Positions 24,526 to 33,261 of a stretch of 64,000 nucleotides of DNA are shown here, piece by piece (position 1 is the first letter of the stretch; each line of letters starts with the position of its first letter). The notes below the pieces were generated by a model. The model saw only the letters and a program-made list of their open reading frames with translations. It had not been told where the DNA came from and made no database searches. This DNA comes from Eubacterium sp. (GTDB lineage Bacteria; Bacillota; Clostridia; Lachnospirales; Lachnospiraceae), in NCBI GenBank assembly GCA_021769425.1, contig JAETSX010000031.1, positions 1 through 64,000 on the forward strand, in the 5' to 3' direction. Made by a program: the position numbers and the translations under genes.

Positions 24526-26138
24526 CTAAATGGACCGGCCGGGGAGAAAGCGTGGAAAACCAGCTTGCCATGTGCCGGGATTACATACAGTATAACATTG
24601 AAGGCGCCGGGGAAGCTGAAATCGTCACATACGAAGATGAAGGTTACTCCGGCAAAAATACCAACCGTCCCCAATTCCAGAAAATGATGCAGGAAATCAA
24701 AAAAGGAAACTGCAATTACCTGGTATGCTACAAATTGGATCGGCTGGGCCGCAACATTGCAGACCTGGCCAATCTGGTAGAAATGCTGAACAAGCTGAAT
24801 GTTTCTTTTATCAGCATTAAGGAACGGTTTGACACTTCCACTCCTATCGGAAAAGCTATGCTTTATTTTGCAGGGGTTCTTGCCCAAATGGAGCGGGAGC
24901 AGATTGCAGAGCGGGTGCGGGATAATATGGTGATGCTTGCAAGAAAGGGCAGGTGGCTGGGAGGGAACACACCCCTTGGATTTGCGGCAGAAGCGGAAGA
25001 AAAGGTATCTGTCAATGGAAAAAGCAGGAAGTCTTTCCGGCTGGCTGTGGATGAACAGGAAATGCAGACCGTCCGGTTTATTTTTCAGGAATATCTCGAC
25101 CATCAGTCCTTAATGGGAATTGTCAAATATTTTCTGGGCCATGGCATACAGACGAAACGGGGCAATGAATATACCACAACTGCCATCCGGGACATTCTGA
25201 CAAATCCCGTATACTGTACAGCAGACAAGGAGGCGTATGATTATTTCTGGAATTTGGGCTGTCAGGTATGTATGGAAAAAGAGGAAGCAGACGGCACATA
25301 CGGGTTGATTGCCTATGCGAAGACTTCTTCCAGCCAGTACAAGAATAAGAATAATTCACCGGAAAAATGGATTGTAGCAAAAGGAAAGCATCCGGGAATT
25401 ATATCCGGGCAGGACTTTTCCAAAATCCAGAACCTGCTGGCAAAAAACAGCTCCAGGGGAGAAGGATGGCACAAGCCTCAGAACCCGGTGGCTTTGCTCT
25501 CAGGAATTTTGTATTGTTCCTGCGGGCATCTGATGCGCCCAAAATATTATTCAGCCAAACAGGTAACAGAAGCAGGAGAACGGAAATTTTCCTATCTCTG
25601 TCCTTATAAAGACATGACCCACGGGGAGAAATGCTCTGTATCAAATGTGCAGGGAAATACGCTGGATGAACTGGTGTGCAGGGAAGTGCTGCGGTATACA
25701 GAGGAAAATTCTGACATTCACCATATGCTTAAGGAAGCTATGGCAAGGATTGATGACACAAAAGAAGAAACAGTGACTGCAGCAGACCTGTTGGGGCAGG
25801 AGATACAGAAACGGAAAAAAGAAGTGCAGAACCTTATTTCTGTCCTGGCAAAATCCGGCGGTGATGAAGACTTTATCCGTCAGATAGAAAAGGAAATCCG
25901 AAAGCTGAATGAAGAATGTGCAACCTTGGAAAAAGAGCGCACAGAATCAGGGGAAGAAGGAAAGAATATTCAGGGCGACAGACAGCAGATGGAGTTTCTC
26001 TTAGAACAGCTTTCCAGTTTCCGTAGTCTCTTTGGCACCTTAACGGTGCCGGAAAAACGGGAATATCTGCGGATGATTCTGGACAAAGTTGTCTGGGATG
26101 GAGAAGAAGCCCATATTTTTATCTATGGCAGCCATTGA
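24498..26138 (+). CDS. Large serine recombinase (integrase)
   Basis: 546 aa. N-terminal resolvase domain: IYSRKS with the catalytic Ser (about residue 7), GESVENQLAMC, YEDEGYSGKNTNRP, CYKLDRLGRN, and MEREQIAERV. Then a recombinase domain (about 160-290), a zinc-ribbon with CSCGHLMRPKYY and a Cys pair at CPYKDMTHGEKCSV (about 335-385), and a C-terminal coiled coil (about 430-490). Complete in length for the family. Catalyses site-specific integration and excision between attP and attB. The probable attachment junction lies about 130 bp downstream, in an ABC ATPase gene. Confidence 0.95.
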   Translation: MVIFIYSRKSKWTGRGESVENQLAMCRDYIQYNIEGAGEAEIVTYEDEGYSGKNTNRPQFQKMMQEIKKGNCNYLVCYKLDRLGRNIADLANLVEMLNKLNVSFISIKERFDTSTPIGKAMLYFAGVLAQMEREQIAERVRDNMVMLARKGRWLGGNTPLGFAAEAEEKVSVNGKSRKSFRLAVDEQEMQTVRFIFQEYLDHQSLMGIVKYFLGHGIQTKRGNEYTTTAIRDILTNPVYCTADKEAYDYFWNLGCQVCMEKEEADGTYGLIAYAKTSSSQYKNKNNSPEKWIVAKGKHPGIISGQDFSKIQNLLAKNSSRGEGWHKPQNPVALLSGILYCSCGHLMRPKYYSAKQVTEAGERKFSYLCPYKDMTHGEKCSVSNVQGNTLDELVCREVLRYTEENSDIHHMLKEAMARIDDTKEETVTAADLLGQEIQKRKKEVQNLISVLAKSGGDEDFIRQIEKEIRKLNEECATLEKERTESGEEGKNIQGDRQQMEFLLEQLSSFRSLFGTLTVPEKREYLRMILDKVVWDGEEAHIFIYGSH

Positions 26139-26257
26139 TGGAGCAAGAATCAGTAAATACCAGTGGCTGCCAGATGTGCGTTTACAGAAAGAAACAGATG
26201 CAGCAGGACAGCCAGCAGTTTTCGGCGGCAGGCCGTCCGCGTTGTTTCCGCAGCAGA

Positions 26258-26275
26258 ACCATTGCATTGCCGCAC
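26258..26275. other. Predicted right attachment junction
   Basis: On the minus strand the ABC ATPase reads GGACCCAGC-GGGTGCGGCAA and then diverges exactly where AAATCC(ACC) for Lys-Ser-Thr of Walker A would be expected. The breakpoint is therefore near 26265-26267. Serine recombinase crossover sites are short, which fits a clean junction in coding sequence next to the recombinase gene. Exact core cannot be fixed without the left junction. Confidence 0.6.
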
Positions 26276-26406
26276 CCGCTGGGCCCCACAATCGCCAGGA
26301 AATCACCTTTATGAACCGTAAAATTTATATTGGATAAAGCAGGCGTTTCCCCCTGCATCGTATGATAGGAATAACCCACATGGCTGATTTCCATTAGTTT
26401 TTCCAT
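26266..26406 (-). pseudogene. ABC transporter ATPase, N-terminal fragment cut by insertion
   Basis: 47 native codons: EKLMEISHVGYSYHTMQGET then NFTVHKGDFLAIVGPSGCG, the A-loop and Walker A of an ABC ATPase of the nitrate/sulfonate/taurine type. The reading continues about 27 further codons into element sequence before stopping. A ribosome binding site (AAGGAG on the coding strand) precedes ATG 26406. The gene is destroyed unless the element excises. The remaining ~200 codons should be beyond the left end of the window. Confidence 0.75.
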
Positions 26407-26593
26407 AAAGTTCTCCTTATTGTTACTTATTGATATTGTATGACCGTAAGATAGAAAGGGTGCTTTTTAAAGAAGAAGAACTGTGAGAAATAATGACGGA
26501 TGTTTCCGGAAAGAGACTTTTGAAAAGAGGCTGCAGAAGTTGACAGATTGCCGGCGGTTCCATATAATTTATACCGTAAACTTCGTTCTTGCG

Positions 26594-26638
26594 CAGCCTG
26601 CCGTTCGGCGGGCCGCATGGCCATCCATACTATGAAAG
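26594..26638 (+). repeat. Partial copy of the 78-bp structured repeat
   Basis: CAGCCTGCCGTTCGGCGGGC then CGCATGGCCATCCATACTAT-GAAAG matches the 3' two-thirds of the array unit, with the CCTGCCG/CGGCGGG stem kept. The end of the repeat supplies the GAAAGGAG ribosome binding site of the response regulator. Confidence 0.75.
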
Positions 26639-26645
26639 GAGTCCC

Positions 26646-27326
26646 ATGAAATACCATTGTTTAATTATAGATGATGAAAAATTACTTGCAGACAGCACAG
26701 CAGAATATTTTAATTTATTTGGAGTAAAAACAGCGGCGGTTTACAGTGCAGAAGAAAGCCGCTGTTTTTTTGAGGAACATACAGCAGAACTTTTGCTTTT
26801 GGACATCAATTTAGGAGACGGAAGCGGGTTTGCGCTGTGCAGAGAACTGCGGGAGAGGACAGATATTCCCATTCTCTTTATTTCAGCCAGGACAAGCGAT
26901 GACGATAAAATTGCCGCATTGAATATCGGCGGCGATGACTATATCCAAAAGCCCTGCTCCCTTGGCGTTTTGCTGGCCAAGGTTCAGGCAGTCTTAAAAC
27001 GTTACGGGAAAGGCAGGGAGGAAAATTATTCGGATCACAGGCTGAAAATTGATGTTCCGGGGCAGAGCCTCTTGGTGGACGGAAAAAAGGTGAAATTGAC
27101 AATGATGGAGTTCCGGCTTTTGGCCTATCTGGTTAGGAATCAGGATAAAGTGGTGTCCAAACAGGAAATCTTTGAACATGTCTGGGCAGATAAATTCACC
27201 GGAGACGGAACTTTAAATGTCCATATCCGCAGAATCCGCGAAGCCATAGAGGTAAATCCCAACCAACCGGAGTATATTGTCACTTACTGGGGCAAAGGCT
27301 ATCGGTTTGAGGGAGGCGGCAAATGA
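26646..27326 (+). CDS. OmpR-family response regulator
   Basis: 226 aa from ATG 26646 (AAAGGAG upstream). Receiver domain: IIDDEK acidic pair, LLLDINLGDGSG phosphoacceptor Asp (about residue 53), FISARTSDDD Thr/Ser, and DDYIQKPCS Lys. C-terminal winged helix (about 130-225) with VKLTMMEFRLLAYLVRNQ and TLNVHIRRIREAIE. Overlaps the kinase gene by 4 nt (ATGA). Next to a MacB/Bce-like ABC exporter it probably controls that transporter in response to a cell-envelope stress; TTTAAGGA-like direct repeats upstream of the exporter are candidate sites. Confidence 0.95.
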   Translation: MKYHCLIIDDEKLLADSTAEYFNLFGVKTAAVYSAEESRCFFEEHTAELLLLDINLGDGSGFALCRELRERTDIPILFISARTSDDDKIAALNIGGDDYIQKPCSLGVLLAKVQAVLKRYGKGREENYSDHRLKIDVPGQSLLVDGKKVKLTMMEFRLLAYLVRNQDKVVSKQEIFEHVWADKFTGDGTLNVHIRRIREAIEVNPNQPEYIVTYWGKGYRFEGGGK

Positions 27327-28513
27327 AAAAGCGCAGGTTTGTGATGGTGATACTGCTGATTTTTCTGCTGGAAGCGGCGGTGGCAGTTATTTTTGCAGCA
27401 GGAGAAAAGGAAGCGTCTTGGGATGTGACGGCAGTCAATAAGATTGTGAAAACGCTGGAGCGTGACTGGGAGCGTCTTGCAGCGCATCAAAATCCTGCGG
27501 AAATTGATTCTGCAGAGGAAAACGCTGACACTGGAAAGAAGGAGAATGACAAGAACGATCAGGCGTCCGATGAAACACTTGATTATGTTGTGCTCGACAC
27601 CGAAGGAACCGTATTGTTCAAAACCAGAGAGCATTTAAGTGAAACCGTAAGCCAGGCAATTTCTCACAGAGACACCATACTTGATGTGGAGCAATCCGGA
27701 GCCGTGGTGGGAAAAGTTATCTTCTATCATTCATGGGCAGAAGAGTTGGCAGTCCGAAAACGCAGCGCCGTCCTGTGTCTGCTTCTGCTGCTGGCGCTCC
27801 AGGCCGCGCTTCTTGCAGGGTATGCGGCAGGACTTTATGGAACGCTGGTAAAGCCGTTTTGCAAGCTGGAGGGCTTTGCGGAGCGGATTGCCGGAGGAAA
27901 TCTGGATATTCCGCTGGAAATGGACAGGAAGAACCTGTTCGGCGCGTTTACGGAAAGCTTTGACATTATGCGGGCGGAACTGAAAAAAGCAAGGCTTGCC
28001 GAAGCGGAAGCGAATGCGGGGAAAAAAGAGCTGGTGGCCAAGCTGTCCCACGACATTAAAACTCCTGTGGCAAGCATAAAAGCCGCAGCCGAAGTGGGAT
28101 TTGCCCTTGCAGAAAGCGGCAGGATCCAGGAAAATTATCGTCAGATTATACAAAAAACAGATCAGATTAACAGTCTGGTCAACAACTTGTTTACGGCAAC
28201 GCTGGAGGAACTGCAGGAGCTTACGGTAACGGCTGGGGATATGGTAAGCAGTGAGGTTAAGATCTTGCTTGAAAATGCGGATTATCTCCACCGGGCTGAA
28301 ATCCCGGCCATTCCTCCCTGTCTGATCTGGGCAGACAGGCTCAGACTTCAGCAGGTATTTGACAATATTTTTGCAAATTCCTATAAATATGCAGACACAG
28401 TCATTCAGGTGCAGGCAGAGAAAACCGGCGGCTGGCTGGCAGTGGAAATAGAAGACGGAGAGCAGGGACTTAAGGTAAGGGTGTTTATACCGTTAAGCGG
28501 CGGGATTTGGTAG
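27323..28513 (+). CDS. Sensor histidine kinase with deleted ATP-binding region
   Basis: 396 aa. TM1 about 5-28, extracytoplasmic region of about 110 aa, TM2 about 150-178 (AVLCLLLLLALQAALLAGYA), HAMP-like linker, HisKA with LSHDIKTPVASIKA (phosphoacceptor His near 248), N-box QQVFDNIFANSYKYA. Then AVEIEDGEQGLKVRVFIPL: the text goes straight from the EIED that should begin the G1 box to the final strand IPL. The G1, F and G2 boxes, roughly 55-65 residues, are absent with the frame kept. ATP binding and autophosphorylation should therefore fail; it might still act as phosphatase or be a decaying gene. Confidence 0.85.
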   Translation: MKKRRFVMVILLIFLLEAAVAVIFAAGEKEASWDVTAVNKIVKTLERDWERLAAHQNPAEIDSAEENADTGKKENDKNDQASDETLDYVVLDTEGTVLFKTREHLSETVSQAISHRDTILDVEQSGAVVGKVIFYHSWAEELAVRKRSAVLCLLLLLALQAALLAGYAAGLYGTLVKPFCKLEGFAERIAGGNLDIPLEMDRKNLFGAFTESFDIMRAELKKARLAEAEANAGKKELVAKLSHDIKTPVASIKAAAEVGFALAESGRIQENYRQIIQKTDQINSLVNNLFTATLEELQELTVTAGDMVSSEVKILLENADYLHRAEIPAIPPCLIWADRLRLQQVFDNIFANSYKYADTVIQVQAEKTGGWLAVEIEDGEQGLKVRVFIPLSGGIW

Positions 28514-28605
28514 AGCAAAGCTGTTGAATGTATTTAACCGCCGGAGTAATATTGAGGAGGCAGAGGGAAGGCAGAGCAGGAAAGAGAACAGGCAGACGGA
28601 GAATT

Positions 28606-28632
28606 AGAGCGGAAGGTTTCACCGCTCTTTTA
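28606..28632 (+). terminator. Rho-independent terminator
   Basis: AGAGCGG-AAGGTTTCA-CCGCTCT followed by a TTATTAT stretch, ending the two-component operon before the ABC exporter genes. Confidence 0.65.
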
Positions 28633-28674
28633 TTATATCATACAGTAGTGTCAGAAGAGTGTTCGGATCGTTTA

Positions 28675-28714
28675 TTTAAGGAACCGTTAAGGATTCCCTA
28701 AAGACATTTAAGAA
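28675..28714 (+). promoter_or_regulatory. Direct repeats, candidate response-regulator sites
   Basis: TTTAAGGA (28675), GTTAAGGA (28686) and TTTAAGAA (28707) recur at 11 and 21 bp spacing, close to one and two helical turns, the arrangement bound by OmpR-type dimers. They lie 55-95 bp upstream of the exporter ATPase. Inference from spacing only. Confidence 0.4.
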
Positions 28715-28768
28715 TCGGGAAGATAAAATGAAGTATGTTAAATCAAGTTCTATGAAAGGAGTTTTTAA

Positions 28769-29527
28769 ATGAAAAAAATAATTTATAAAACAGAAAATCT
28801 GAGCAAGTCCTTCTCCAGCGGAGGAGTCCTTCAGCATGTGCTCAAAAACATTGACTTAGAGCTTTACCAGGGGGATTTTACCGTGATTATGGGCGCCAGC
28901 GGAGCCGGAAAATCCACGCTCCTGTACGCTCTTTCCGGCATGGATACCCCAACTCTCGGCGCCATTGCCTTCGGCGGGCAGGTGATTTCTGATTTGAGTC
29001 AGGACGGGCTTGCTGTATTTCGAAGAGAACACTGCGGATTTGTGTTTCAGCAGATTTATCTGATTGACAGTATGAGCGTATTGGACAATGTGCTTTGCGC
29101 AGGGCTTTTGGTTAGCAGGGACAAAAAGGAGCTGCTTGGGCGGGCCAGGAAATTATTTCAGGCAGTAGGCATTTCGGAAGAGACGCAGAGAAAATTTCCA
29201 ACGCAGATTTCCGGCGGAGAAGCTCAGCGTGTGGGAATTGTCCGGGCTTTAATCAATTCTCCGGACATTTTATTTGCAGATGAGCCCACCGGGGCCTTAA
29301 ATTCCAAAACAGGGCTGGATGTTCTGGATACTTTAACCAGATTTAACGAGCAGGGGCAGAGTGTGGTGATGGTGACCCATGACATGCGTTCCGCCCGCAG
29401 GGGCAGCCGTATCTTATATTTAAAAGACGGCGCGGTTTTAGGAGAATGCAATCTGGGCAGATATGTACACGGTGATGAACAAAGGCACAATAAGCTGTCT
29501 GCCTTTCTTGGGGAAATGGGGTGGTAA
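28769..29527 (+). CDS. ABC transporter ATPase (MacB/LolD/BceA type)
   Basis: 252 aa, AAAGGAG ribosome binding site. Walker A GASGAGKST (about residues 43-51), Q-loop VFQQIYLI, signature ISGGEAQRVGI, Walker B ILFADEPTGALNS, H-loop VMVTHDMRSA. The LNSKTG ending of Walker B is typical of the MacB/Bce family that works with FtsX-type permeases. Overlaps or abuts the permease gene and follows a two-component system, the classical layout of antimicrobial-peptide sensing and resistance modules. Confidence 0.95.
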   Translation: MKKIIYKTENLSKSFSSGGVLQHVLKNIDLELYQGDFTVIMGASGAGKSTLLYALSGMDTPTLGAIAFGGQVISDLSQDGLAVFRREHCGFVFQQIYLIDSMSVLDNVLCAGLLVSRDKKELLGRARKLFQAVGISEETQRKFPTQISGGEAQRVGIVRALINSPDILFADEPTGALNSKTGLDVLDTLTRFNEQGQSVVMVTHDMRSARRGSRILYLKDGAVLGECNLGRYVHGDEQRHNKLSAFLGEMGW

Positions 29528-29529
29528 GC

Positions 29530-31971
29530 ATGAGAAAAAGTTTCTTTCTGATCCGTTCTAACCTGCGCAGGGCAAAGGGGCAGACCCTGGCGGAAATTGT
29601 GCTGATTCTTCTGGCAGCGGGAATGATGAACCTGTGGCTGATGTTAAGCCTGGATTATAAGCAGAACTTCGACCGATGGCATCATCGTTTGAATGCGGAA
29701 CATGTGACAGTCTGTGTGAACAGTATTCCTGCGGCGGATGAATCTGCATCCGGCAGAAAAGCGGGGACGGATAATGTTCCTGAAATGGGTGAATCTGCAT
29801 CCGGTAAGAGTGCAGAGATGGGCAATGCCGGTGAAATGAAACAGTATATTACCCAAATATTAGGCCAGGATACACGCACTTTGGAATTTGGCATAGATGA
29901 TGTGATGTGTTCGGAGGGAAGGATCACGTACAACGGCGGGGAGACGGCCACCAATTTTATTATGATGAAAAAAGAAGATGCCCTGAACCGTCCGGTTGGA
30001 AAAGCGGAACTTGTGGAGGACAGTGAATTTACAGAGGGCGTCTATCTTCCCATGCTCTATAAAACAGGGGATATTGCAGTCGGAACACTCACAGAGCTGA
30101 CCATTGGAAATCATAAAGTAAGCTGCCGGGTATGCGGTTTTTTTAACAGCGTGATGGCAGGCTCCCACAACTGCGGAATGTGTGAAATTCTGCTGACGGA
30201 ACAGGTATATCAGGAATGGAAAGCAAAAGGGTATGCGCCGGATTCCCTTCTGGTTTCTGTGCGGATTTCAAACAAAGGGGAAAGCGAAGCGTTTGAAACC
30301 ATGCTGAACCATGCCGTATCCGCCAGATATCCGGGGGTATTTTCCACCAGCAATTCCTATGCGCTGGTTTCTCAGTCACGCTATATTTCCCAGATGATTT
30401 GTTCCTCCGTTGTCAGCGCCATGGCCTTTTTTGTGCTGCTGATTGTGCTGGCAGTGATATCTTCCAACATTATCAATTATATCCAGGAAAATATGAAGAA
30501 CCTGGGCGTATGGAAAGCAATGGGTTATCAAAGCAGGCAATTGATTGGCATGCTGCTGCTGCAATTTCTGGGAAGTGCAGGTTTTGCCGCATTGCTTGGC
30601 GTGATGCTTTCCTATTTCCTGTTTCCGGGGGTGAATGCCATGATGGTTTCCCAGACGGGCATTCCCTATGAGGTTCATATTCTGCCGGAGCCTTTGCTCC
30701 TCACACTGGTGGTTGTATGCTTTGCCGTTGCGCTGACCGTATGGCTGTTTTCCCGCAGAATCCGGAAAATTCCGCCTATTGACGCACTTCGCCAGGGGAT
30801 ACAGACCCACAGTTTTCAACGCAATCACATTCCCCTGGAACGGACCGGAATTCCCTTAAACGCAGCGCTTTCTCTGAAAACTACACTGTCGGGAATCAAA
30901 TATAACCTTACCATTTGCGTTACCATGCTGCTGCTGTCTCTGATTCTCGTATTTTCCGGACTGATGCTGGAAAATGTCATTGTGGACATTACGCCTTTTC
31001 TCAATCTTGTGGTAGGGGAAACGGCAGATGCCTGCATCAATATTAATGCAGATGCAGAAGAGGAATTTTTACAGGAAATGAAAAAAGACAGACGGGTGGA
31101 AAAGGTTTATCTGTACCATACCGGGAAAGTGGAGCATGTGGGAGGCGCGGAACTGTTGGCCAATATCTGCGGCGATTTTTCCCAGATAAACAATCAGGAG
31201 ATTGTGATAGAGGGCCGGTTTCCGGAATTTGATAATGAAATGGCTCTTGCAGTGAAATACGCCAGAGAACAGGGCTATGAGATCGGTGATGAAATCAGGC
31301 TGAATCTGGGGGAGGGAGAAGAAGAGTATATTATTTCCGGTTTCACGCAGATTTCCAATAATCTGGGGAAAGACTGCCTTTTAACCCGGAAAGGGTATGA
31401 GCGGATAGGGAAACTTTCCACTTTGAGTTACTGCATGAATCTTTCTGAAAACACAGATGTGGATGATTTTAATAAAGAAGTGAGCGGGCGGCTGGGCAAA
31501 AAGGTCAACCGGACACAGAATATTTCTGAGGTTGTCTATGGAACCTCGGCGGTATATATTTCTTTGATGACGGTGATTGTGGCTGCGATCCTCTTGCTTA
31601 GCATTCTGATTATCGTATTTGTCATGTATCTGCTGGTACGGGCTATGTTGAACCATAAGAAAAGAGAATACGGCATTTTAAAATCATTAGGCTTTACGAC
31701 TTCTCAGCTTATGGTTCAGACAGCCCTGAGTTTTATGCCTGCGGTAATTATTTCTGCCGTTTTTGGCCTTATCGCAAGCAGTTTTGTGATAAATCCGCTG
31801 ATGGCAGTGTTTTTAAGGGAGCTTGGGATAGTCACCTGCACATTCCGGATACCTGTGGGATTTATCGCGGCTGCGGGACTGGGATTGGCGGCCTTTGCCT
31901 TTGCAGCCGCCTGTCTGATGTCTCTGCGCATTAAAAAAATTGTGCCGAGAACCCTGCTGATGGATGAGTAA
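29530..31971 (+). CDS. FtsX-like ABC transporter permease
   Basis: 813 aa from ATG 29530 (GGGGTGG upstream; track GTG 29521 overlaps the ATPase stop). TM1 near residue 20, a large extracytoplasmic domain (about 45-285), an FtsX domain with three TMs (about 290-410), a middle TM near 460, a second extracytoplasmic domain (about 490-680) and a final FtsX domain with three TMs. A short degenerate repeat in the first outer domain (ADESASGRKAG and GESASGKSAE) is visible. Moves peptides or lipids out of, or within, the membrane with the ATPase. Confidence 0.93.
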   Translation: MRKSFFLIRSNLRRAKGQTLAEIVLILLAAGMMNLWLMLSLDYKQNFDRWHHRLNAEHVTVCVNSIPAADESASGRKAGTDNVPEMGESASGKSAEMGNAGEMKQYITQILGQDTRTLEFGIDDVMCSEGRITYNGGETATNFIMMKKEDALNRPVGKAELVEDSEFTEGVYLPMLYKTGDIAVGTLTELTIGNHKVSCRVCGFFNSVMAGSHNCGMCEILLTEQVYQEWKAKGYAPDSLLVSVRISNKGESEAFETMLNHAVSARYPGVFSTSNSYALVSQSRYISQMICSSVVSAMAFFVLLIVLAVISSNIINYIQENMKNLGVWKAMGYQSRQLIGMLLLQFLGSAGFAALLGVMLSYFLFPGVNAMMVSQTGIPYEVHILPEPLLLTLVVVCFAVALTVWLFSRRIRKIPPIDALRQGIQTHSFQRNHIPLERTGIPLNAALSLKTTLSGIKYNLTICVTMLLLSLILVFSGLMLENVIVDITPFLNLVVGETADACININADAEEEFLQEMKKDRRVEKVYLYHTGKVEHVGGAELLANICGDFSQINNQEIVIEGRFPEFDNEMALAVKYAREQGYEIGDEIRLNLGEGEEEYIISGFTQISNNLGKDCLLTRKGYERIGKLSTLSYCMNLSENTDVDDFNKEVSGRLGKKVNRTQNISEVVYGTSAVYISLMTVIVAAILLLSILIIVFVMYLLVRAMLNHKKREYGILKSLGFTTSQLMVQTALSFMPAVIISAVFGLIASSFVINPLMAVFLRELGIVTCTFRIPVGFIAAAGLGLAAFAFAAACLMSLRIKKIVPRTLLMDE

Positions 31972-32063
31972 AAAGTTGTGCCGGAAGTGAAGTGCCATGG
32001 ATATTTCGCCTTTGAGGCAATCATTGGCAATTATAAAGAAATTATTAAATCGGAAAAATACTA

Positions 32064-32092
32064 TTGACAATAAAAATCGTTAGTGCTATTTT
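32064..32092 (+). promoter_or_regulatory. Sigma-A promoter of the hrcA operon
   Basis: TTGACA (32064-32069), 17-bp spacer, TATTTT (32087-32092). The CIRCE element begins 13 bp downstream, so HrcA would block early transcription. Confidence 0.85.
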
Positions 32093-32105
32093 AAGTACAT
32101 AGATG

Positions 32106-32132
32106 TTAGCACTCCTACAAGCTGAGTGCTAA
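32106..32132. promoter_or_regulatory. CIRCE operator
   Basis: TTAGCACTC-N9-GAGTGCTAA, the exact consensus inverted repeat bound by HrcA. It controls the hrcA-grpE-dnaK-dnaJ operon, giving release at heat shock when HrcA becomes inactive. Confidence 0.98.
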
Positions 32133-32167
32133 CAAAAGAAAAAGAACAGGAACACAGGAGGCCGGAA

Positions 32168-33208
32168 ATGCAGGAACTGGATGAAAGAAAAAGAAAAATT
32201 TTACATGCAATCATCCAGAATTATCTGGATACCGGGGAGCCGGTAGGTTCCAGGACCATTTCCAAATATTCGGATCTGAACTTAAGTTCCGCCACCATCC
32301 GCAATGAGATGTCGGATTTGGAAGAACTGGGATATATTTTGCAGCCCCATACTTCCGCAGGACGGATACCTTCCGACCAGGGCTATCGGTTTTATGTGGA
32401 TAACCTGATGAAGGAAAAGGATCAGGAAGTCACTGAGATGAAAGAGTTCATGATTGAGCACACGGAGCGGATGGAGCAGGTATTGCAGCAGATGGCGAAA
32501 ATGCTTGCGGCAAATACCAATTACACCGCCATGATTACTTCTCCTTCTTATCATAAGAATAAGGTGAAGTTCCTGCAGCTGTCCCAGGTAGACGAAGAGC
32601 AGCTTCTGGCTGTGATTGTGATGGAAGGCAATCTGGTGAAGAATAAGATGATTTCCACCAGGGAAGCCTTAGATAATGAAACCTTATTGAAGCTGAACAT
32701 CCTGTTAAATACCAGTTTAAACGGCCTTTCGGCAGAGGAAATCAACCTGGGCACCATTGCGAAGCTAAAAGAGCAGGCAGGCATCCACAGCAATATCGTC
32801 AGCGATGTGCTGGACGCACTGGCAGACGCCATTCAGGAGGATGAAGAACTGGAGGTTTATACCAGCGGAACCACGAATATTTTAAAATATCCTGAATTAA
32901 GCGATTCTCAGAAGGCAAGGGAACTCTTAGATGCTTTTGAAGAAAAGAAACAGTTGATCAGCCTGGTCAATGAAAGCCTGTCGTCACAGGAGGAAACCGG
33001 GATTCAGGTATACATCGGTTCAGAATCCCCCATCCAGAACATGAAAGACTGCAGTGTGGTAACTGCAACGTACCAGTTAGGGGAAGGAATGACAGGCACG
33101 ATTGGAATTATCGGGCCCAAGCGAATGGATTATGAAAATGTTATGGATAACCTGAAAACGCTGAAAGTCCAGCTTGACGCTGTATTCCGAAAGCCCCGGA
33201 AAACATAG
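32168..33208 (+). CDS. hrcA: Heat-inducible transcription repressor HrcA
   Basis: 346 aa from ATG 32168 (AGGAG upstream); the track start 32126 lies inside CIRCE. N-terminal winged helix: LDERKRKILHAIIQNYLDTG, VGSRTISKYSDLNLSSATIR, NEMSDLEELGYI and PHTSAGRIPSDQGYRFYVD are diagnostic. A GAF-like sensory/dimerization domain follows. It binds CIRCE and is kept active by GroE. First gene of the class I heat-shock operon. Confidence 0.98.
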   Translation: MQELDERKRKILHAIIQNYLDTGEPVGSRTISKYSDLNLSSATIRNEMSDLEELGYILQPHTSAGRIPSDQGYRFYVDNLMKEKDQEVTEMKEFMIEHTERMEQVLQQMAKMLAANTNYTAMITSPSYHKNKVKFLQLSQVDEEQLLAVIVMEGNLVKNKMISTREALDNETLLKLNILLNTSLNGLSAEEINLGTIAKLKEQAGIHSNIVSDVLDALADAIQEDEELEVYTSGTTNILKYPELSDSQKARELLDAFEEKKQLISLVNESLSSQEETGIQVYIGSESPIQNMKDCSVVTATYQLGEGMTGTIGIIGPKRMDYENVMDNLKTLKVQLDAVFRKPRKT

Positions 33209-33261
33209 ACAAAGACACATACCATATTCGAAAATTCTGAATAATAGAAAGGTGAAAAGAT

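Larger units (their letters stand above)
1..26265. mobile_element. Integrated mobilizable element, right portion (left end outside window)
   Basis: A contiguous accessory block. It begins with minus-strand mobilization-type genes and ends with a large serine recombinase at 24498-26138. About 130 bp past the recombinase stop, an ABC ATPase gene is interrupted inside the Walker A codons, which marks the probable right junction. The missing remainder of that gene, carrying its signature motif and Walker B, is nowhere in the window, so the left end should lie before base 1. Cargo includes the dynamin/HerA/HNH operon, recombination functions and a toxin-antitoxin pair. Seen: gene content and gene truncation. 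Inferred: that it is one element and not several nested ones. Confidence 0.75.
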
